Assembly: GCF_001577525.1 (NCBI RefSeq)
Contig: NZ_CP013015.1
Span: 1,557,667 to 1,621,666 of the forward strand
Reading direction: 5' to 3'
Origin: Candidatus Desulfofervidus auxilii
Lineage (GTDB): Bacteria > Desulfobacterota > Desulfofervidia > Desulfofervidales > Desulfofervidaceae
Length of the DNA: 64,000 bases
Within the stretch, counting starts at the first letter, position 1. Each line of letters begins with the position of its first letter. Below are positions 24,797-35,134 of the stretch, in pieces. The notes beneath the pieces were generated by a model. That model worked only from the letters and a program-made list of their open reading frames with translations. It was not told where the DNA came from and made no database searches. The position numbers were made by a program, and so were the translations under genes.

Positions 24797-27700
24797 GTTT
24801 TGAGCCTACCTATGAGGAATTGAAACCTTAGTGAGAATGCAGACGCCAAACAGGAAGAGCGGAGTTTTGAGCCTACCTATGAGGAATTGAAACCGTCAAA
24901 TGCAAAGCCTAACCTTCTTAAAAAGGTTTCAGTTTTGAGCCTACCTATGAGGAATTGAAACACAACATCATGGAAATACACTGAGGCACTTCTAGGCAGT
25001 TTTGAGCCTACCTATGAGGAATTGAAACCATCCTTGCTCCACCATGCTCTGTAAGCTTCTCGTAAGTTTTGAGCCTACCTATGAGGAATTGAAACTTTTG
25101 CTGCCCACTCTGCAAACTCTTCGGGGAAGTCTGTTTTGAGCCTACCTATGAGGAATTGAAACATGTATTCCATTGCTTTCTCTTGTATCTCTTCCCAGTT
25201 TTGAGCCTACCTATGAGGAATTGAAACCAAGAAATGTAGAGCGAGAAATTATCTTTTTTCTAGGTTTTGAGCCTACCTATGAGGAATTGAAACAACCAAT
25301 TGTTTTTATTACTCCTGCAAGGTTTTTAAAGTTTTGAGCCTACCTATGAGGAATTGAAACAACCCAGTATGGCCACTGCACTAAGTACCCTAGGGTGTTT
25401 TGAGCCTACCTATGAGGAATTGAAACCACTAAACCCATAATCAAATGCCGTCATAATGTTCAAGTTTTGAGCCTACCTATGAGGAATTGAAACAGTGCAC
25501 GAAGACGCAGATAGTCATCCACAGTAAGTAGTTTTGAGCCTACCTATGAGGAATTGAAACCCAATGGCCAAAGAGCCTCAAACTGAGACTTCTTCAGGTT
25601 TTGAGCCTACCTATGAGGAATTGAAACTCAAAGATAAAACTTTTGATAGGACATCCCATACCTGTTTTGAGCCTACCTATGAGGAATTGAAACATCCTCT
25701 TCCTCATCCATCACATACATGGGGGTGCTTGTTTTGAGCCTACCTATGAGGAATTGAAACTGTTGCAAGTAGGGGTAGGGGATATGGTAGAAGAGCTGTT
25801 TTGAGCCTACCTATGAGGAATTGAAACGCCTCAAAATTTAACTCTCCATCATTAACTTCTTCGTTTTGAGCCTACCTATGAGGAATTGAAACTATGAGTT
25901 ATGTGTATGAGTTGGGGTATAAAGGGGGGGTTTTGAGCCTACCTATGAGGAATTGAAACGGGGAGAGAAAACAATTATGGTGCAGTGGGGGGATAAGTTT
26001 TGAGCCTACCTATGAGGAATTGAAACCCATTTACCTCATCAAAACAGTCTAACCAAAATCCGGTTTTGAGCCTACCTATGAGGAATTGAAACACTTGTCT
26101 CGCCAGAAAGGCATGATGTCCAAGGCTCTGTTTTGAGCCTACCTATGAGGAATTGAAACAGTTATATAGCAGTTTTAATTCTGGCTTTTTTCATTTGTTT
26201 TGAGCCTACCTATGAGGAATTGAAACTCTATCAAAAACCACTTTTCACATATCTCAATCACGTTTTGAGCCTACCTATGAGGAATTGAAACTGGCTTCCT
26301 TTTTCTGATGCTCAGTTTGGTGGCGTGTGTTTTGAGCCTACCTATGAGGAATTGAAACCCTTTTTGAAAATTCTAGAGCATTTACCACCGCATTGTTTTG
26401 AGCCTACCTATGAGGAATTGAAACCTTCATGCTGGGTAAGATTTAAAATTTTAACCATTTTGTTTTGAGCCTACCTATGAGGAATTGAAACGCAGGATAG
26501 GCCCCTGCACTAGAGGGATATATGGAGGTTTTGAGCCTACCTATGAGGAATTGAAACCATATTTACCTTGCCTAACACAACTGTTTTCTGCTGAGTTTTG
26601 AGCCTACCTATGAGGAATTGAAACAACTCTACTGGACGGCCTCGCCATGAGGTAACATCCAGTTTTGAGCCTACCTATGAGGAATTGAAACTTTGTAAGT
26701 CCTCTTGCTATCATTTTCAAGACAGAGTTTTGAGCCTACCTATGAGGAATTGAAACCCGATTTCCTTATATATGGTTTTATATTTGGATACGAGTTTTGA
26801 GCCTACCTATGAGGAATTGAAACGAAAGATGATTAGTGATATGTATAGGACAGCCTCCATAGTTTTGAGCCTACCTATGAGGAATTGAAACGAGCTGGTT
26901 ATAACTAGCACTTATGACGGTAATCACGTTTTGAGCCTACCTATGAGGAATTGAAACACGGCCAAACCAATATCCAATGTCCTCTAGCACTTCGTTTTGA
27001 GCCTACCTATGAGGAATTGAAACTGACATTAAAGATAGATGTCAAGCCCTTTTCCAGTTTGTTTTGAGCCTACCTATGAGGAATTGAAACAGATTTTGGA
27101 TATGTTAACAAGGATTTGTATTTTTGGGTTTTGAGCCTACCTATGAGGAATTGAAACCTACTTTAAAAGAGAAGATAAAGTTGCAGACAGCGAGTTTTGA
27201 GCCTACCTATGAGGAATTGAAACTTCCAGAGGGCTGGGATATTTGCATACAAAGCCAAGTTGTTTTGAGCCTACCTATGAGGAATTGAAACATCCCCTCT
27301 GCCCAGCTATACACGTCTTTTACAGCTCCTGTTTTGAGCCTACCTATGAGGAATTGAAACTTGTATCTTTTAACCCACTGCTCACCCATTTTATTCCGTT
27401 TTGAGCCTACCTATGAGGAATTGAAACTCAGCTCTATAATCCTTTAGACCAAATATCTCTAAGTGTTTTGAGCCTACCTATGAGGAATTGAAACAACAAA
27501 TCCCTAGCCTCAATCAGCTCCTCATCTGCGTTTTGAGCCTACCTATAAGGAATTGAAACTATGTGGTAACACCTATATCCACCACCGCTGTCCTCGTTTT
27601 GAGCCTACCTATAAGGAATTGAAACCACAAACAGACATTCAACCCCATCTTAGGCAGGATAGTTTTGAGCCTACCTATAAGGAATTGAAACGAAAAAGGA

Positions 27701-27890
27701 AGCCACAGACCATCATACTGGGTAAAAGTTTTGAGCCTACCTATAAGGAATTGAAACGTTCATAAAATGCCTTATCTAACCTCTAATCTACACGTTTTGA
27801 GCCTACCTATAAGGAATTGAAACTGACCCTAGGACTAATACTTTTAGGAAGAAAAATAGAGTTTTGAGCCTACCTATAAGGAATTGAAAC
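24797..27890 (+). CRISPR. Type I-B CRISPR array, 47 full repeats
   Basis: The 30-base repeat begins GTTTTGAGCCTACCTA and ends GGAATTGAAAC. I count 47 full copies at 65-69 base periods, so the 46 spacers are 35-39 bases and all look different. Copies 1-41 share CCTATGAGG; copies 42-47 (from 27530) have CCTATAAGG. The ATTGAAAC end would give the 8-base 5' handle of type I-B crRNAs, so the + strand is the crRNA strand, with the leader at the left next to cas2. A degenerate 48th copy lies at 27925-27954. Confidence 0.99.
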
Positions 27891-27924
27891 CTCTCCTTAC
27901 TAATCACCAGTCACAAGTCACCAG

Positions 27925-27954
27925 GTTTTTAGCCTACCTATAGGGAAATTTAGC
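27925..27954 (+). repeat. Degenerate terminal CRISPR repeat
   Basis: GTTTTTAGCCTACCTATAGG followed by GAAATTTAGC matches the array repeat well in its first two thirds and poorly at its 3' end, as is usual for the leader-distal copy. It overlaps the stop end of the ycaO gene by five bases. The 34-base segment before it is discussed as a finding, because it may not be a true spacer. Confidence 0.8.
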
Positions 27955-29395
27955 TATTGCCTTCTTTTTGGATAAGCTCGGCAAAGTCTGCCAAAAATTT
28001 GGGTGAATTCATAAGTTGGGGGGCGAGTAATAAAGCTTGTTGAAAATATTCTATAGCCTTTGGATATTGCCCTGCTTTTTTATAACATACCGCTACCTGA
28101 CAAACAATTTGGGGAACTTGAAGGTAAGAAGGTTCTGCATCCAATGCCTTTTCTAAGTAAACGACTGCCTGACTATAATAACCAATATCCATCAGTTGTC
28201 GGGCAATAAGTAAATAAGGGTGAAGTTTGGCACTGGGACGATTAAGCCTAGCTCCAGGAACAACAGTAATGACAGCAGGAATGTCCAAGTCAGGATGGGT
28301 GGTTTCTATCACAAATCCTTCTAAGTGTTTTTGACTCAACAAATCAAGAACACGTTCTATTTCTATCTTAAAATCAGGGTGGGAAAAAGAAGGAACACTA
28401 GTAAAATCTATTTTTTCACCATCTAAAAGAAATTTAGCTGATGTTAAGTCTTTAAATCTAGGAAAACAATAAGTGGGGGCGCCTGGCCTTTTCTGGACTA
28501 GTTCTCTATAGAGCATCTGAGCCCGATGTTGGGCAAGCTCATTTAAGGCCCGAATGACAGCAAGTTCGGGATTTAAATGACTACCAGCCGCAGCATAAAT
28601 CTTAATAGTGGATATAAGGGCATGGTTGTCATGGGTAATGACCGCTAGAGTGGGAATACCTAAATCCAGACTAAAATCTTTTATAAATATTTCAATTCCT
28701 GCATTTTTTATTTTTTCTATTAGACCTTGAACAAGAGGAGACTTAATAGAATCAATATTTATAGTAGGAACAATCTTTTTCCCTTCTATTACTAAAGAAA
28801 TGCAATGTCTTTCTATGATTTCCTGTAAGGCTTGAAGGACAGCTTCTTCTAAAGTATTACCAGCCGCCCAGCCTGTAGTGCCGTAAATGCGGTAAAACCA
28901 GGGTAAAGGGAATAATACTTCTTTGTGGTGTTTAAAACTATAAGCTTTTACCCAAGCAAGAGGGATTGATTCTAAGGTTTCTAAGATTTTATTATCTCTA
29001 TAATAAAAAGGTATAGGGTGAAGTAGACTGTCAAGAGGTATGGCCTTTTCTTTTATTTCTTTATAAGGAGCAATAATAAAATGATTGGTGTTTTTTAAAT
29101 ACATAAATCCGCTATATCTTTCTATCAATTCCATTAAGGCACTTGCCTTGGCTTGTTCTGGAGTGATGCCTTTTCCATAAGTTTCCTCAAATTTTAATGC
29201 CTTAGCTACATCTTGATTTATTTTACAGGTATAAGCAGGAATACCAATTCTATCCATTTTATCCAAACAAACAATTTCAGAAAATATAGTAGCTTTGCTT
29301 TGTGTTAAGCTTGCCAAGGCCTTCTCTATAGTTTCTTCCGGCACACAGGCCTTATCCTGTCCATAGGTATAAGTTTTTAAACAAGAATTTAACAA
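27950..29395 (-). CDS. YcaO-domain protein with C-terminal TPR
   Basis: 481 residues. The YcaO ATP-binding core is shown by three ordered motifs: KASALMELIERYSG (about 85), EEAVLQALQEIIERHC (about 180) and VIRALNELAQHRAQ (about 275). It continues to PAVITVVPGARLNRPSAKLH. The last 90 residues read as tetratricopeptide repeats (YSQAVVYLEKALDAEPSYLQ, YPKAIEYFQQALLLAPQ). YcaO enzymes activate peptide amides with ATP to make azolines, thioamides or amidines; there is no PxPxP azoline ending, and no TfuA gene is adjacent. A target peptide is not visible nearby. It ends inside the degenerate CRISPR repeat and overlaps the AsmA-like gene by 7 bases. Confidence 0.85.
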   Translation of the reverse strand: MLNSCLKTYTYGQDKACVPEETIEKALASLTQSKATIFSEIVCLDKMDRIGIPAYTCKINQDVAKALKFEETYGKGITPEQAKASALMELIERYSGFMYLKNTNHFIIAPYKEIKEKAIPLDSLLHPIPFYYRDNKILETLESIPLAWVKAYSFKHHKEVLFPLPWFYRIYGTTGWAAGNTLEEAVLQALQEIIERHCISLVIEGKKIVPTINIDSIKSPLVQGLIEKIKNAGIEIFIKDFSLDLGIPTLAVITHDNHALISTIKIYAAAGSHLNPELAVIRALNELAQHRAQMLYRELVQKRPGAPTYCFPRFKDLTSAKFLLDGEKIDFTSVPSFSHPDFKIEIERVLDLLSQKHLEGFVIETTHPDLDIPAVITVVPGARLNRPSAKLHPYLLIARQLMDIGYYSQAVVYLEKALDAEPSYLQVPQIVCQVAVCYKKAGQYPKAIEYFQQALLLAPQLMNSPKFLADFAELIQKEGNS

Positions 29396-32300
29396 ACCAG
29401 CCTCCTTTCAATATTTCTTAAATTATAGGTTAAAGGTTTAAATATTTCTATAGGAGCACCAATAAATCTTTTCATAAGGCCCAAAATCCCTTTACCGATG
29501 GCAGAAGGAGGAAGGAGCACTACCTGGGGATTTTGTATTCGGCCTTTAACCTCTAAGGGCACAGAGATAAAAGTCTTGCTCTTTCCAGTTAAAATCTTAC
29601 CCAAAATAGGTATCTTGCTTAAAACAACATCAATAGTTCTCAATGGGGCAACCAAAATAGCCATCTTTAGTTTTGAACTAGAGATATCAAATGTCCCCTG
29701 GCCTACAATCTTCATCGCCGGGCTATCAATCACAGCCGATTCTATATTTAAAATCCCATTTTGTAAACTAGCCTTAATATCAAAATGTTTATAATAGAGC
29801 CCTTCTTTAGTAAGGTCTGGGAGTCTACCCTTAAAGACTTCTATCACATTCAATAGAGAGAAAATCTTGGCCAAGAGAGTGGCTTTATAAATCCTTCCCT
29901 TTTTTGAATGAAACTCAAAATAACCAGAAGAATTTTCTTCAATGGGTCTTTTCTTCCCCTTGGCCTTAAACTCTCCATTAAGAGAATAATTGGCTTCAAA
30001 TAAGTGGTCTTTTTGGAAAAGACATTGGGATAAGCTATTCAGTGCCAGGTCTTCCCCATTCAAGGAAATGTTTACTTCTGTTTCTTTTTTTGAGGTTCTG
30101 ATAAAACCATTTAAGTCTAAGTTACAGTAATTTCCTTTTAAAATCTCCATCTTTATTTTTTCACTCTTTTTTATGGTAATAAGAGCCTCTATTTGTTTTA
30201 AATTAACATTGTTATATCGTAATAAATCAATCTGGGCATCTATGTTTGCATTTATTTTAACCTTAGGCCTTTTTTCTGAGGTTCTTTGGGGAAATAACTT
30301 ACTAATTTCGTTTAAATCAATTACTGAAGCAAATATCTCCCCATTTACTCCCAGAAAATCTTCTATAAATTTTATACTTCCCTGAGCTTCCAATGTAGTT
30401 TCCTTCAAAGAAAGGGCACATTTTTTAATGTCTATTTCCTGTCCCTTGGCATTTAAACTCATTTTTTCTATTGTGAGTTTTTTAAAACCATTTAGATTAG
30501 ATAATCCTTCTACCAACAAATTCCCTTTAAGTTCAGAATTCCCAAGGTATGCCAAATCAATCTTTCCCTTAATTTCTCCTTCAAAAAAACCATTAAGGTA
30601 TTTATTGCTGATTAAAATGGCGTCTAAGGTATGAGAAGAAAGACTCCCCTTAAAATTCAAGTCAAGAACAGGGTCTTTCTGCCAATTTAAATCTAAACAT
30701 AGATAACATTTTTTGTTATTTTCTTTTAAATAAAAATCTCTAATAGAGCATTTCTGAGGTGAATAATCTAAGGTAAAACTTAGGGAAATCTTTTGGGGAT
30801 TTAAAACATTTATTTCAAGATGAGTATATTGAGGGTGATAATCTAATTTAAAGGTTTTAACTCTAGCTGGCGTTTTGATTTTAAGTGAATTAGGGATATT
30901 TGCCAAGTCATAAATCCAATCTTGGAGAGAAGCAGTTATTTTCCCTGCTCCTTCAAGCCTTATTTGTCTTTCTTTAGTAAAGGGAGTTTTGATCTCACCA
31001 GAAAGGAAAAAAGTCCCATTTCCTAAACGCCCTTGGGTATTCCTAAACTTAATCAGGTGAGGAGAAACAAATCCCTCACCCCTTTCTATTTGAGCCTTTT
31101 TAGGCAAAAAAGAAAGAAAAAGAGCAGAATTTTTAAGATTAAAATGAAAAGCATAATTAAGGGAAGAAGGCTGGCCAAATTTGTAAACAAATTGGGCTGA
31201 AGAAACTTTAACTTCTCCTTTAGAAAGCTCAAATGCTTGGTAAAGACTATTAAGAAATGTCTGTTTTTTCAGCCAGGGATTGAGTTCATGGGCTATTAGT
31301 TTTCCAGAAAACTCCTTAATATTTAAGAAAATCTTTGGATTGGAAAAATCTACCTCACCTTTGGAATTACTAATTACAGAATGGCCAAAGCGTCCTTTAA
31401 GACCTTGCCAGCATATCTTTTCTGTGTTGTAAGAAAAACCAACCCTATTAATAAAGGCAGGATAAGGAAGTCTTGCATAAAGGATATTTCCTTTTACTAA
31501 AGCACCTTTAAGACTTACATCTGCAGTCTTATATGTGCCAGTAATAACCAGCTTGCCAGAAACTATACCTTCAGTTTTGGAAATAAGCTTAAGTTCTTTT
31601 TGGACCAAATGATTTTTTACAAACTTTTTAAGAAAAAACAAACCTGTTTTTAGGGGTGCAGTAAACGCCCCCTCAATATTCAAATCTTTATGGGGTGCTT
31701 GGATACCAATGGCAATCTTGGCCTCCCTGATTTCAGCACCTTCCATAATCCCAGAGAGGTTTTCACCATAAAGCACACCTTCTTTTATAGTAATTCCGCC
31801 TTGTCCATTATGGACTTTCAATCCTACTTTAGGAATATCTATTTCTGCCATAGAGGCTTCTGCTTGCAGCTTAAATGTCTTTAAGGACTCAAATTCTTTT
31901 TTGTTAACGGCTGTCTGGGTTATGTGAAAGCTCTCCGCCTTCCCTGCCTTCACAATCTTAAATATATTTTTAATGGCCTTGCTTTGGGAAAAGACACTTA
32001 ACAATAGCTTTCGGCAACCAGTGACATCTATCTCTTGGGCATAAAAATCATAAGCTATATGGTATTTTTTAACATCCGTATTTAACCACCCTTGACCTTT
32101 AATCCTGGGTGTTTCCAGTTCTAACCTTGATAGTTTAAGCTCCCAATTATTTCCCTCTTTAAGTAACGTCCCTTGTGCAATTGCGTTTTTCAAAAAAATA
32201 TTTGGAGATTGGGATTTAAAGCAAGGAGAAGCAATATTAAACGCTAAATTGAACTTAGTAGGTGACTTAAAGTCAAAACTCAGTTCTAAATCTATTTGAG

Positions 32301-32994
32301 ACTTATTTATTTTTTTATTTACGGAAACTAAAGGAAGGTGCTCAAGCCTTAAATTTTTAACCTCTGCACGTCCTTTTAAACTAGATAAACTAGAGCGTGC
32401 CTTTAGAAATATTCTCTCACTAAAAGGGGTGCTAAAAGAGGTCTCTAAAACAATTTGGCTATCCTTTACATCTGCCTTGAGCTTGATAGAATGAGCTTTG
32501 AAAATAGAAGTCTTTTCTTTTAGGACCTCAACAGAACTATCTTTTAATTGAATATGTGCTTTGAAAGAAAGGGCTTTAAGTCTTTTTCTCTGTTTCTTAA
32601 ACACCTCAATTGGAGCAATAGAATTAGCTGATTTAGATGAAAGGGTAAACCTTAAGTCCGCCTTCTCTAAAACAACAGACTCTATCTCCAACTTTTTATG
32701 CAAGATAGGCCAAACTTTGGGATAACCCGAGACTACGGCAAAGAAGGCCTTAAAATTATCCGAAGCTACGGTGGTGTTTTTTAAAACTATTTTAGGACGA
32801 GGGAGAAACCTAACTGAAATATAACCAATCTGAGTTGAAACTTGATAGCGGCTTCTCAATTCCTGGTTAATTTTTGACTTAATAAAATCTAGGTTTAAAA
32901 AATAGGGGAGAATTATTAAAGTCAAAAATAAGACAATAATAAAACATCCTATTCCCAGAAGAATCCAAACAAGAGACTTTTTAGCTTTACCCAT
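29389..32994 (-). CDS. AsmA-like / DUF3971-type intermembrane lipid-transport-family protein
   Basis: A 1,201-residue protein with one N-terminal membrane segment (WILLGIGCFIIVLFLTLIIL, about 9-28) followed by a very long beta-rich region. It ends with IVGQGTFDISSSKLKMAILV, APLRTIDVVLSKIPILGKIL and VPLEVKGRIQNPQV, the AsmA C-terminal signature. Large AsmA/TamB-like proteins bridge the inner and outer membranes and help move lipids, so this supports a Gram-negative envelope. It is flanked by ycaO (7-base overlap) and a radical SAM gene (8-base overlap), so all three should be cotranscribed. What links the three is not obvious. Confidence 0.8.
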   Translation of the reverse strand: MGKAKKSLVWILLGIGCFIIVLFLTLIILPYFLNLDFIKSKINQELRSRYQVSTQIGYISVRFLPRPKIVLKNTTVASDNFKAFFAVVSGYPKVWPILHKKLEIESVVLEKADLRFTLSSKSANSIAPIEVFKKQRKRLKALSFKAHIQLKDSSVEVLKEKTSIFKAHSIKLKADVKDSQIVLETSFSTPFSERIFLKARSSLSSLKGRAEVKNLRLEHLPLVSVNKKINKSQIDLELSFDFKSPTKFNLAFNIASPCFKSQSPNIFLKNAIAQGTLLKEGNNWELKLSRLELETPRIKGQGWLNTDVKKYHIAYDFYAQEIDVTGCRKLLLSVFSQSKAIKNIFKIVKAGKAESFHITQTAVNKKEFESLKTFKLQAEASMAEIDIPKVGLKVHNGQGGITIKEGVLYGENLSGIMEGAEIREAKIAIGIQAPHKDLNIEGAFTAPLKTGLFFLKKFVKNHLVQKELKLISKTEGIVSGKLVITGTYKTADVSLKGALVKGNILYARLPYPAFINRVGFSYNTEKICWQGLKGRFGHSVISNSKGEVDFSNPKIFLNIKEFSGKLIAHELNPWLKKQTFLNSLYQAFELSKGEVKVSSAQFVYKFGQPSSLNYAFHFNLKNSALFLSFLPKKAQIERGEGFVSPHLIKFRNTQGRLGNGTFFLSGEIKTPFTKERQIRLEGAGKITASLQDWIYDLANIPNSLKIKTPARVKTFKLDYHPQYTHLEINVLNPQKISLSFTLDYSPQKCSIRDFYLKENNKKCYLCLDLNWQKDPVLDLNFKGSLSSHTLDAILISNKYLNGFFEGEIKGKIDLAYLGNSELKGNLLVEGLSNLNGFKKLTIEKMSLNAKGQEIDIKKCALSLKETTLEAQGSIKFIEDFLGVNGEIFASVIDLNEISKLFPQRTSEKRPKVKINANIDAQIDLLRYNNVNLKQIEALITIKKSEKIKMEILKGNYCNLDLNGFIRTSKKETEVNISLNGEDLALNSLSQCLFQKDHLFEANYSLNGEFKAKGKKRPIEENSSGYFEFHSKKGRIYKATLLAKIFSLLNVIEVFKGRLPDLTKEGLYYKHFDIKASLQNGILNIESAVIDSPAMKIVGQGTFDISSSKLKMAILVAPLRTIDVVLSKIPILGKILTGKSKTFISVPLEVKGRIQNPQVVLLPPSAIGKGILGLMKRFIGAPIEIFKPLTYNLRNIERRLVC

Positions 32995-34264
32995 TTTTTA
33001 AATACTGATTAAAATATCCCCACTTTAACTCAGGGAATTCCTTTTTCAATTCCTCCATCATATTTTTTATCCCTATTCCGGCAGTATATGGAATTTGCAT
33101 TTGTTTTATATACCAAAAAGGGTCAATATTTAAATTTTTCAACTGGATTAAATCCAGGTGAGTCTCAGCAACCAACTGTTTAAGGGCATTGATTTCTTCC
33201 ATGGTATCAGAAAGACCAGGAAAAACAAGATAGTTAATCATGGTAAATATGCCTTTTTCTTTGGCTAATTTAATAGTATCCTTTACTGCCTTAAAATTAT
33301 AATTTATAGGTCTATGATAACGGTGATAATACTCTGGTTGGGCACTGGCCAAGCTGATGCGAATACTATCCAAACCGGCATCTATGATTTTTGATACCAT
33401 TTTGGGAATACTCCCATTGGTATTGAGATTTATAGTTCCTTTATCAGTTTTTTGCCTTATAATCCTGATACTCTCAGCAATAGTATCTCCTGCCAACAAT
33501 GGCTCTCCTTCGCAACCTTGTCCAAAGCTAATAATAGGTTGTTGCGCATAAAGCACATGGGGTAAGGCAATTTCTACAATTTCTTCTACTGCAGGCACAA
33601 ACTGAATCCGATGATGAGAAGGCAAACAGCTATTTTCTTCCTGCCAGGAAAGGCATCCCAGACAACGGGCATTACATGCAGGAGAAACAGGTACAGGAAG
33701 TTCCCAGCGTTCATAGAAGGCATTTTTGGCAGCAAAACAGTGAAACTCAGTAGCACAGCGCTTTAGGTGTTTAAGTAAACGATTGTTAGGAAAATGAGAG
33801 AGTTTTTTCTTTATTTTGGGCAAAAGGGAACGGTCATCATATTGAGATGGATACCAGTGGGGATTATCTTCAATGAGAAAGGCAGGCACCCAGTATTGGT
33901 GATCATACCATCCTATGGCAGTATATGCCCAAAGGGGTAAAATACAGTCTTTATGAATATACTCTGCTGCTGGTAACAAGCACCGCACATATCCCGGAGG
34001 CATAAAGGCAGCTACACCATAACAAGGTTTATCCGAAAAGGGTGAGACTTCCAAGAGATAAATGTGTCCTTTCTTTTCATCATAACCAATGGGTGGACAT
34101 TTGGGTAAGAAAAAGAGTTTGCTCCCTTCAGGGAGAGGTATAAAGTCTTGGGGTTTGGGAACAACAATTTGTTCCCCAGATTTTCCTATGGCTTTGAGAT
34201 AAGGGTGATTATAAATCCTGCCTTGGGCATCTGCATAGACTACATAGGGCAATTCATTCAACAT
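32987..34264 (-). CDS. Radical SAM protein, unknown substrate
   Basis: 425 residues. The cluster motif C-x3-C-x2-C is in PVSPACNARCLGC (about residues 196-203), followed by IISFGQGCEGEPLL (the GGEP-like SAM-binding segment), TINLNTNGSIPKMV and GLDSIRISLASAQPEYYHRY. The N-terminal 190 residues are an extra domain with no motif I recognise (VVYADAQGRIYNHPYLKAIG). It resembles an uncharacterised family I associate with deltaproteobacteria. Only one iron-sulfur motif is apparent; a SPASM extension is not seen. It is the first gene of the operon with the AsmA-like and YcaO proteins. Confidence 0.82.
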   Translation of the reverse strand: MLNELPYVVYADAQGRIYNHPYLKAIGKSGEQIVVPKPQDFIPLPEGSKLFFLPKCPPIGYDEKKGHIYLLEVSPFSDKPCYGVAAFMPPGYVRCLLPAAEYIHKDCILPLWAYTAIGWYDHQYWVPAFLIEDNPHWYPSQYDDRSLLPKIKKKLSHFPNNRLLKHLKRCATEFHCFAAKNAFYERWELPVPVSPACNARCLGCLSWQEENSCLPSHHRIQFVPAVEEIVEIALPHVLYAQQPIISFGQGCEGEPLLAGDTIAESIRIIRQKTDKGTINLNTNGSIPKMVSKIIDAGLDSIRISLASAQPEYYHRYHRPINYNFKAVKDTIKLAKEKGIFTMINYLVFPGLSDTMEEINALKQLVAETHLDLIQLKNLNIDPFWYIKQMQIPYTAGIGIKNMMEELKKEFPELKWGYFNQYLKNG

Positions 34265-34357
34265 CAGCAGTTCATCATAAATTAGTAAGTAAAAAGGTCA
34301 AGGGTTAGTGGGTTTGAATACCTTGTTTAAAACAGTCAGAAGTGTTAAAAAAGCTCC

Positions 34358-35134
34358 ATGTCTGTATTAGATAATATCATTGCTCATAAAAAGAAAGAAA
34401 TAGAAACACTAAAAAAACATAAGCCATTAGATGAAACAGTGGCTGAATTTAATCTTTATCCTAAACGCTCTTTTTCTCAGGCTATTACTCACTCTGAGGA
34501 GATAAGTATTATTGCTGAAATAAAGAAGGCCTCCCCTTCCTTAGGAATAATCCGTGCTGATTTTGAGCCTCTAAAAATTGCTAAGCTGTATGAGGAAAAT
34601 GGGGCATCTGCTATCTCTGTGATTACTGATAAAAAATTCTTTCAAGGAGATATAAATTTTTTACCAGAGATAAAGACAGCCGTTAAGCTGCCCATTTTGC
34701 GTAAGGATTTTATTATTGACCCATATCAGGTATATGAAGCCAAACTTTATGGGGCAGATGCCTTACTGCTTATAAGCACTGTGCTTTCTGTTCAACAACT
34801 GAAGAAATTACTTAATCTCACCCATAAATTGGGAATGGAGGCCCTGGTAGAAGTCCATGATGAAAAAGATTTGGAAAAGGCATTAAAGGTAGAAGCAAAA
34901 ACTATTGGCATCAATAATCGCAATTTAAAGACCCTTAAGGTAGATTTAAATACCTGCCTTTGTTTAAAAGAAAGAGTGCCAGAAGAGAAAATTTTAGTAG
35001 CCGAAAGTGGGGTTAAGACCAGAGAAGACATCTTGCTTTTAGAAAAAGCAGGGTTTCAGGCAGTATTGATTGGTAGTGCTTTAATGCAAGCAGAAGATAT
35101 AGGGAAAAAACTTAAAGAATTTTTGGGCAGATGA
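34358..35134 (+). CDS. trpC: Indole-3-glycerol phosphate synthase
   Basis: 258 residues of the TrpC TIM barrel. Active-site segments are in order: IAEIKKASPSLGIIRADFEP (catalytic Lys), AISVITDKKFFQGDINFLPE, LPILRKDFIIDPYQVYEAKL (the RKDFI Lys), ALVEVHDEKDLEKAL, TIGINNRNLKTLKVDL and VAESGVKTREDI. It converts carboxyphenylamino-deoxyribulose phosphate to indole-3-glycerol phosphate. It starts a trpC-F-B-A group; trpE and trpD/G are not in this window. It overlaps trpF by 4 bases (ATGA). Confidence 0.96.
   Translation: MSVLDNIIAHKKKEIETLKKHKPLDETVAEFNLYPKRSFSQAITHSEEISIIAEIKKASPSLGIIRADFEPLKIAKLYEENGASAISVITDKKFFQGDINFLPEIKTAVKLPILRKDFIIDPYQVYEAKLYGADALLLISTVLSVQQLKKLLNLTHKLGMEALVEVHDEKDLEKALKVEAKTIGINNRNLKTLKVDLNTCLCLKERVPEEKILVAESGVKTREDILLLEKAGFQAVLIGSALMQAEDIGKKLKEFLGR

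Noticed and set aside
27553-27765. 70-codon + frame with repeated FEPTYKELK
   Set aside because: It is produced by reading through the CRISPR repeats; it has no start context or family match. The opposite-strand frame at 27207-27389 is of the same kind.
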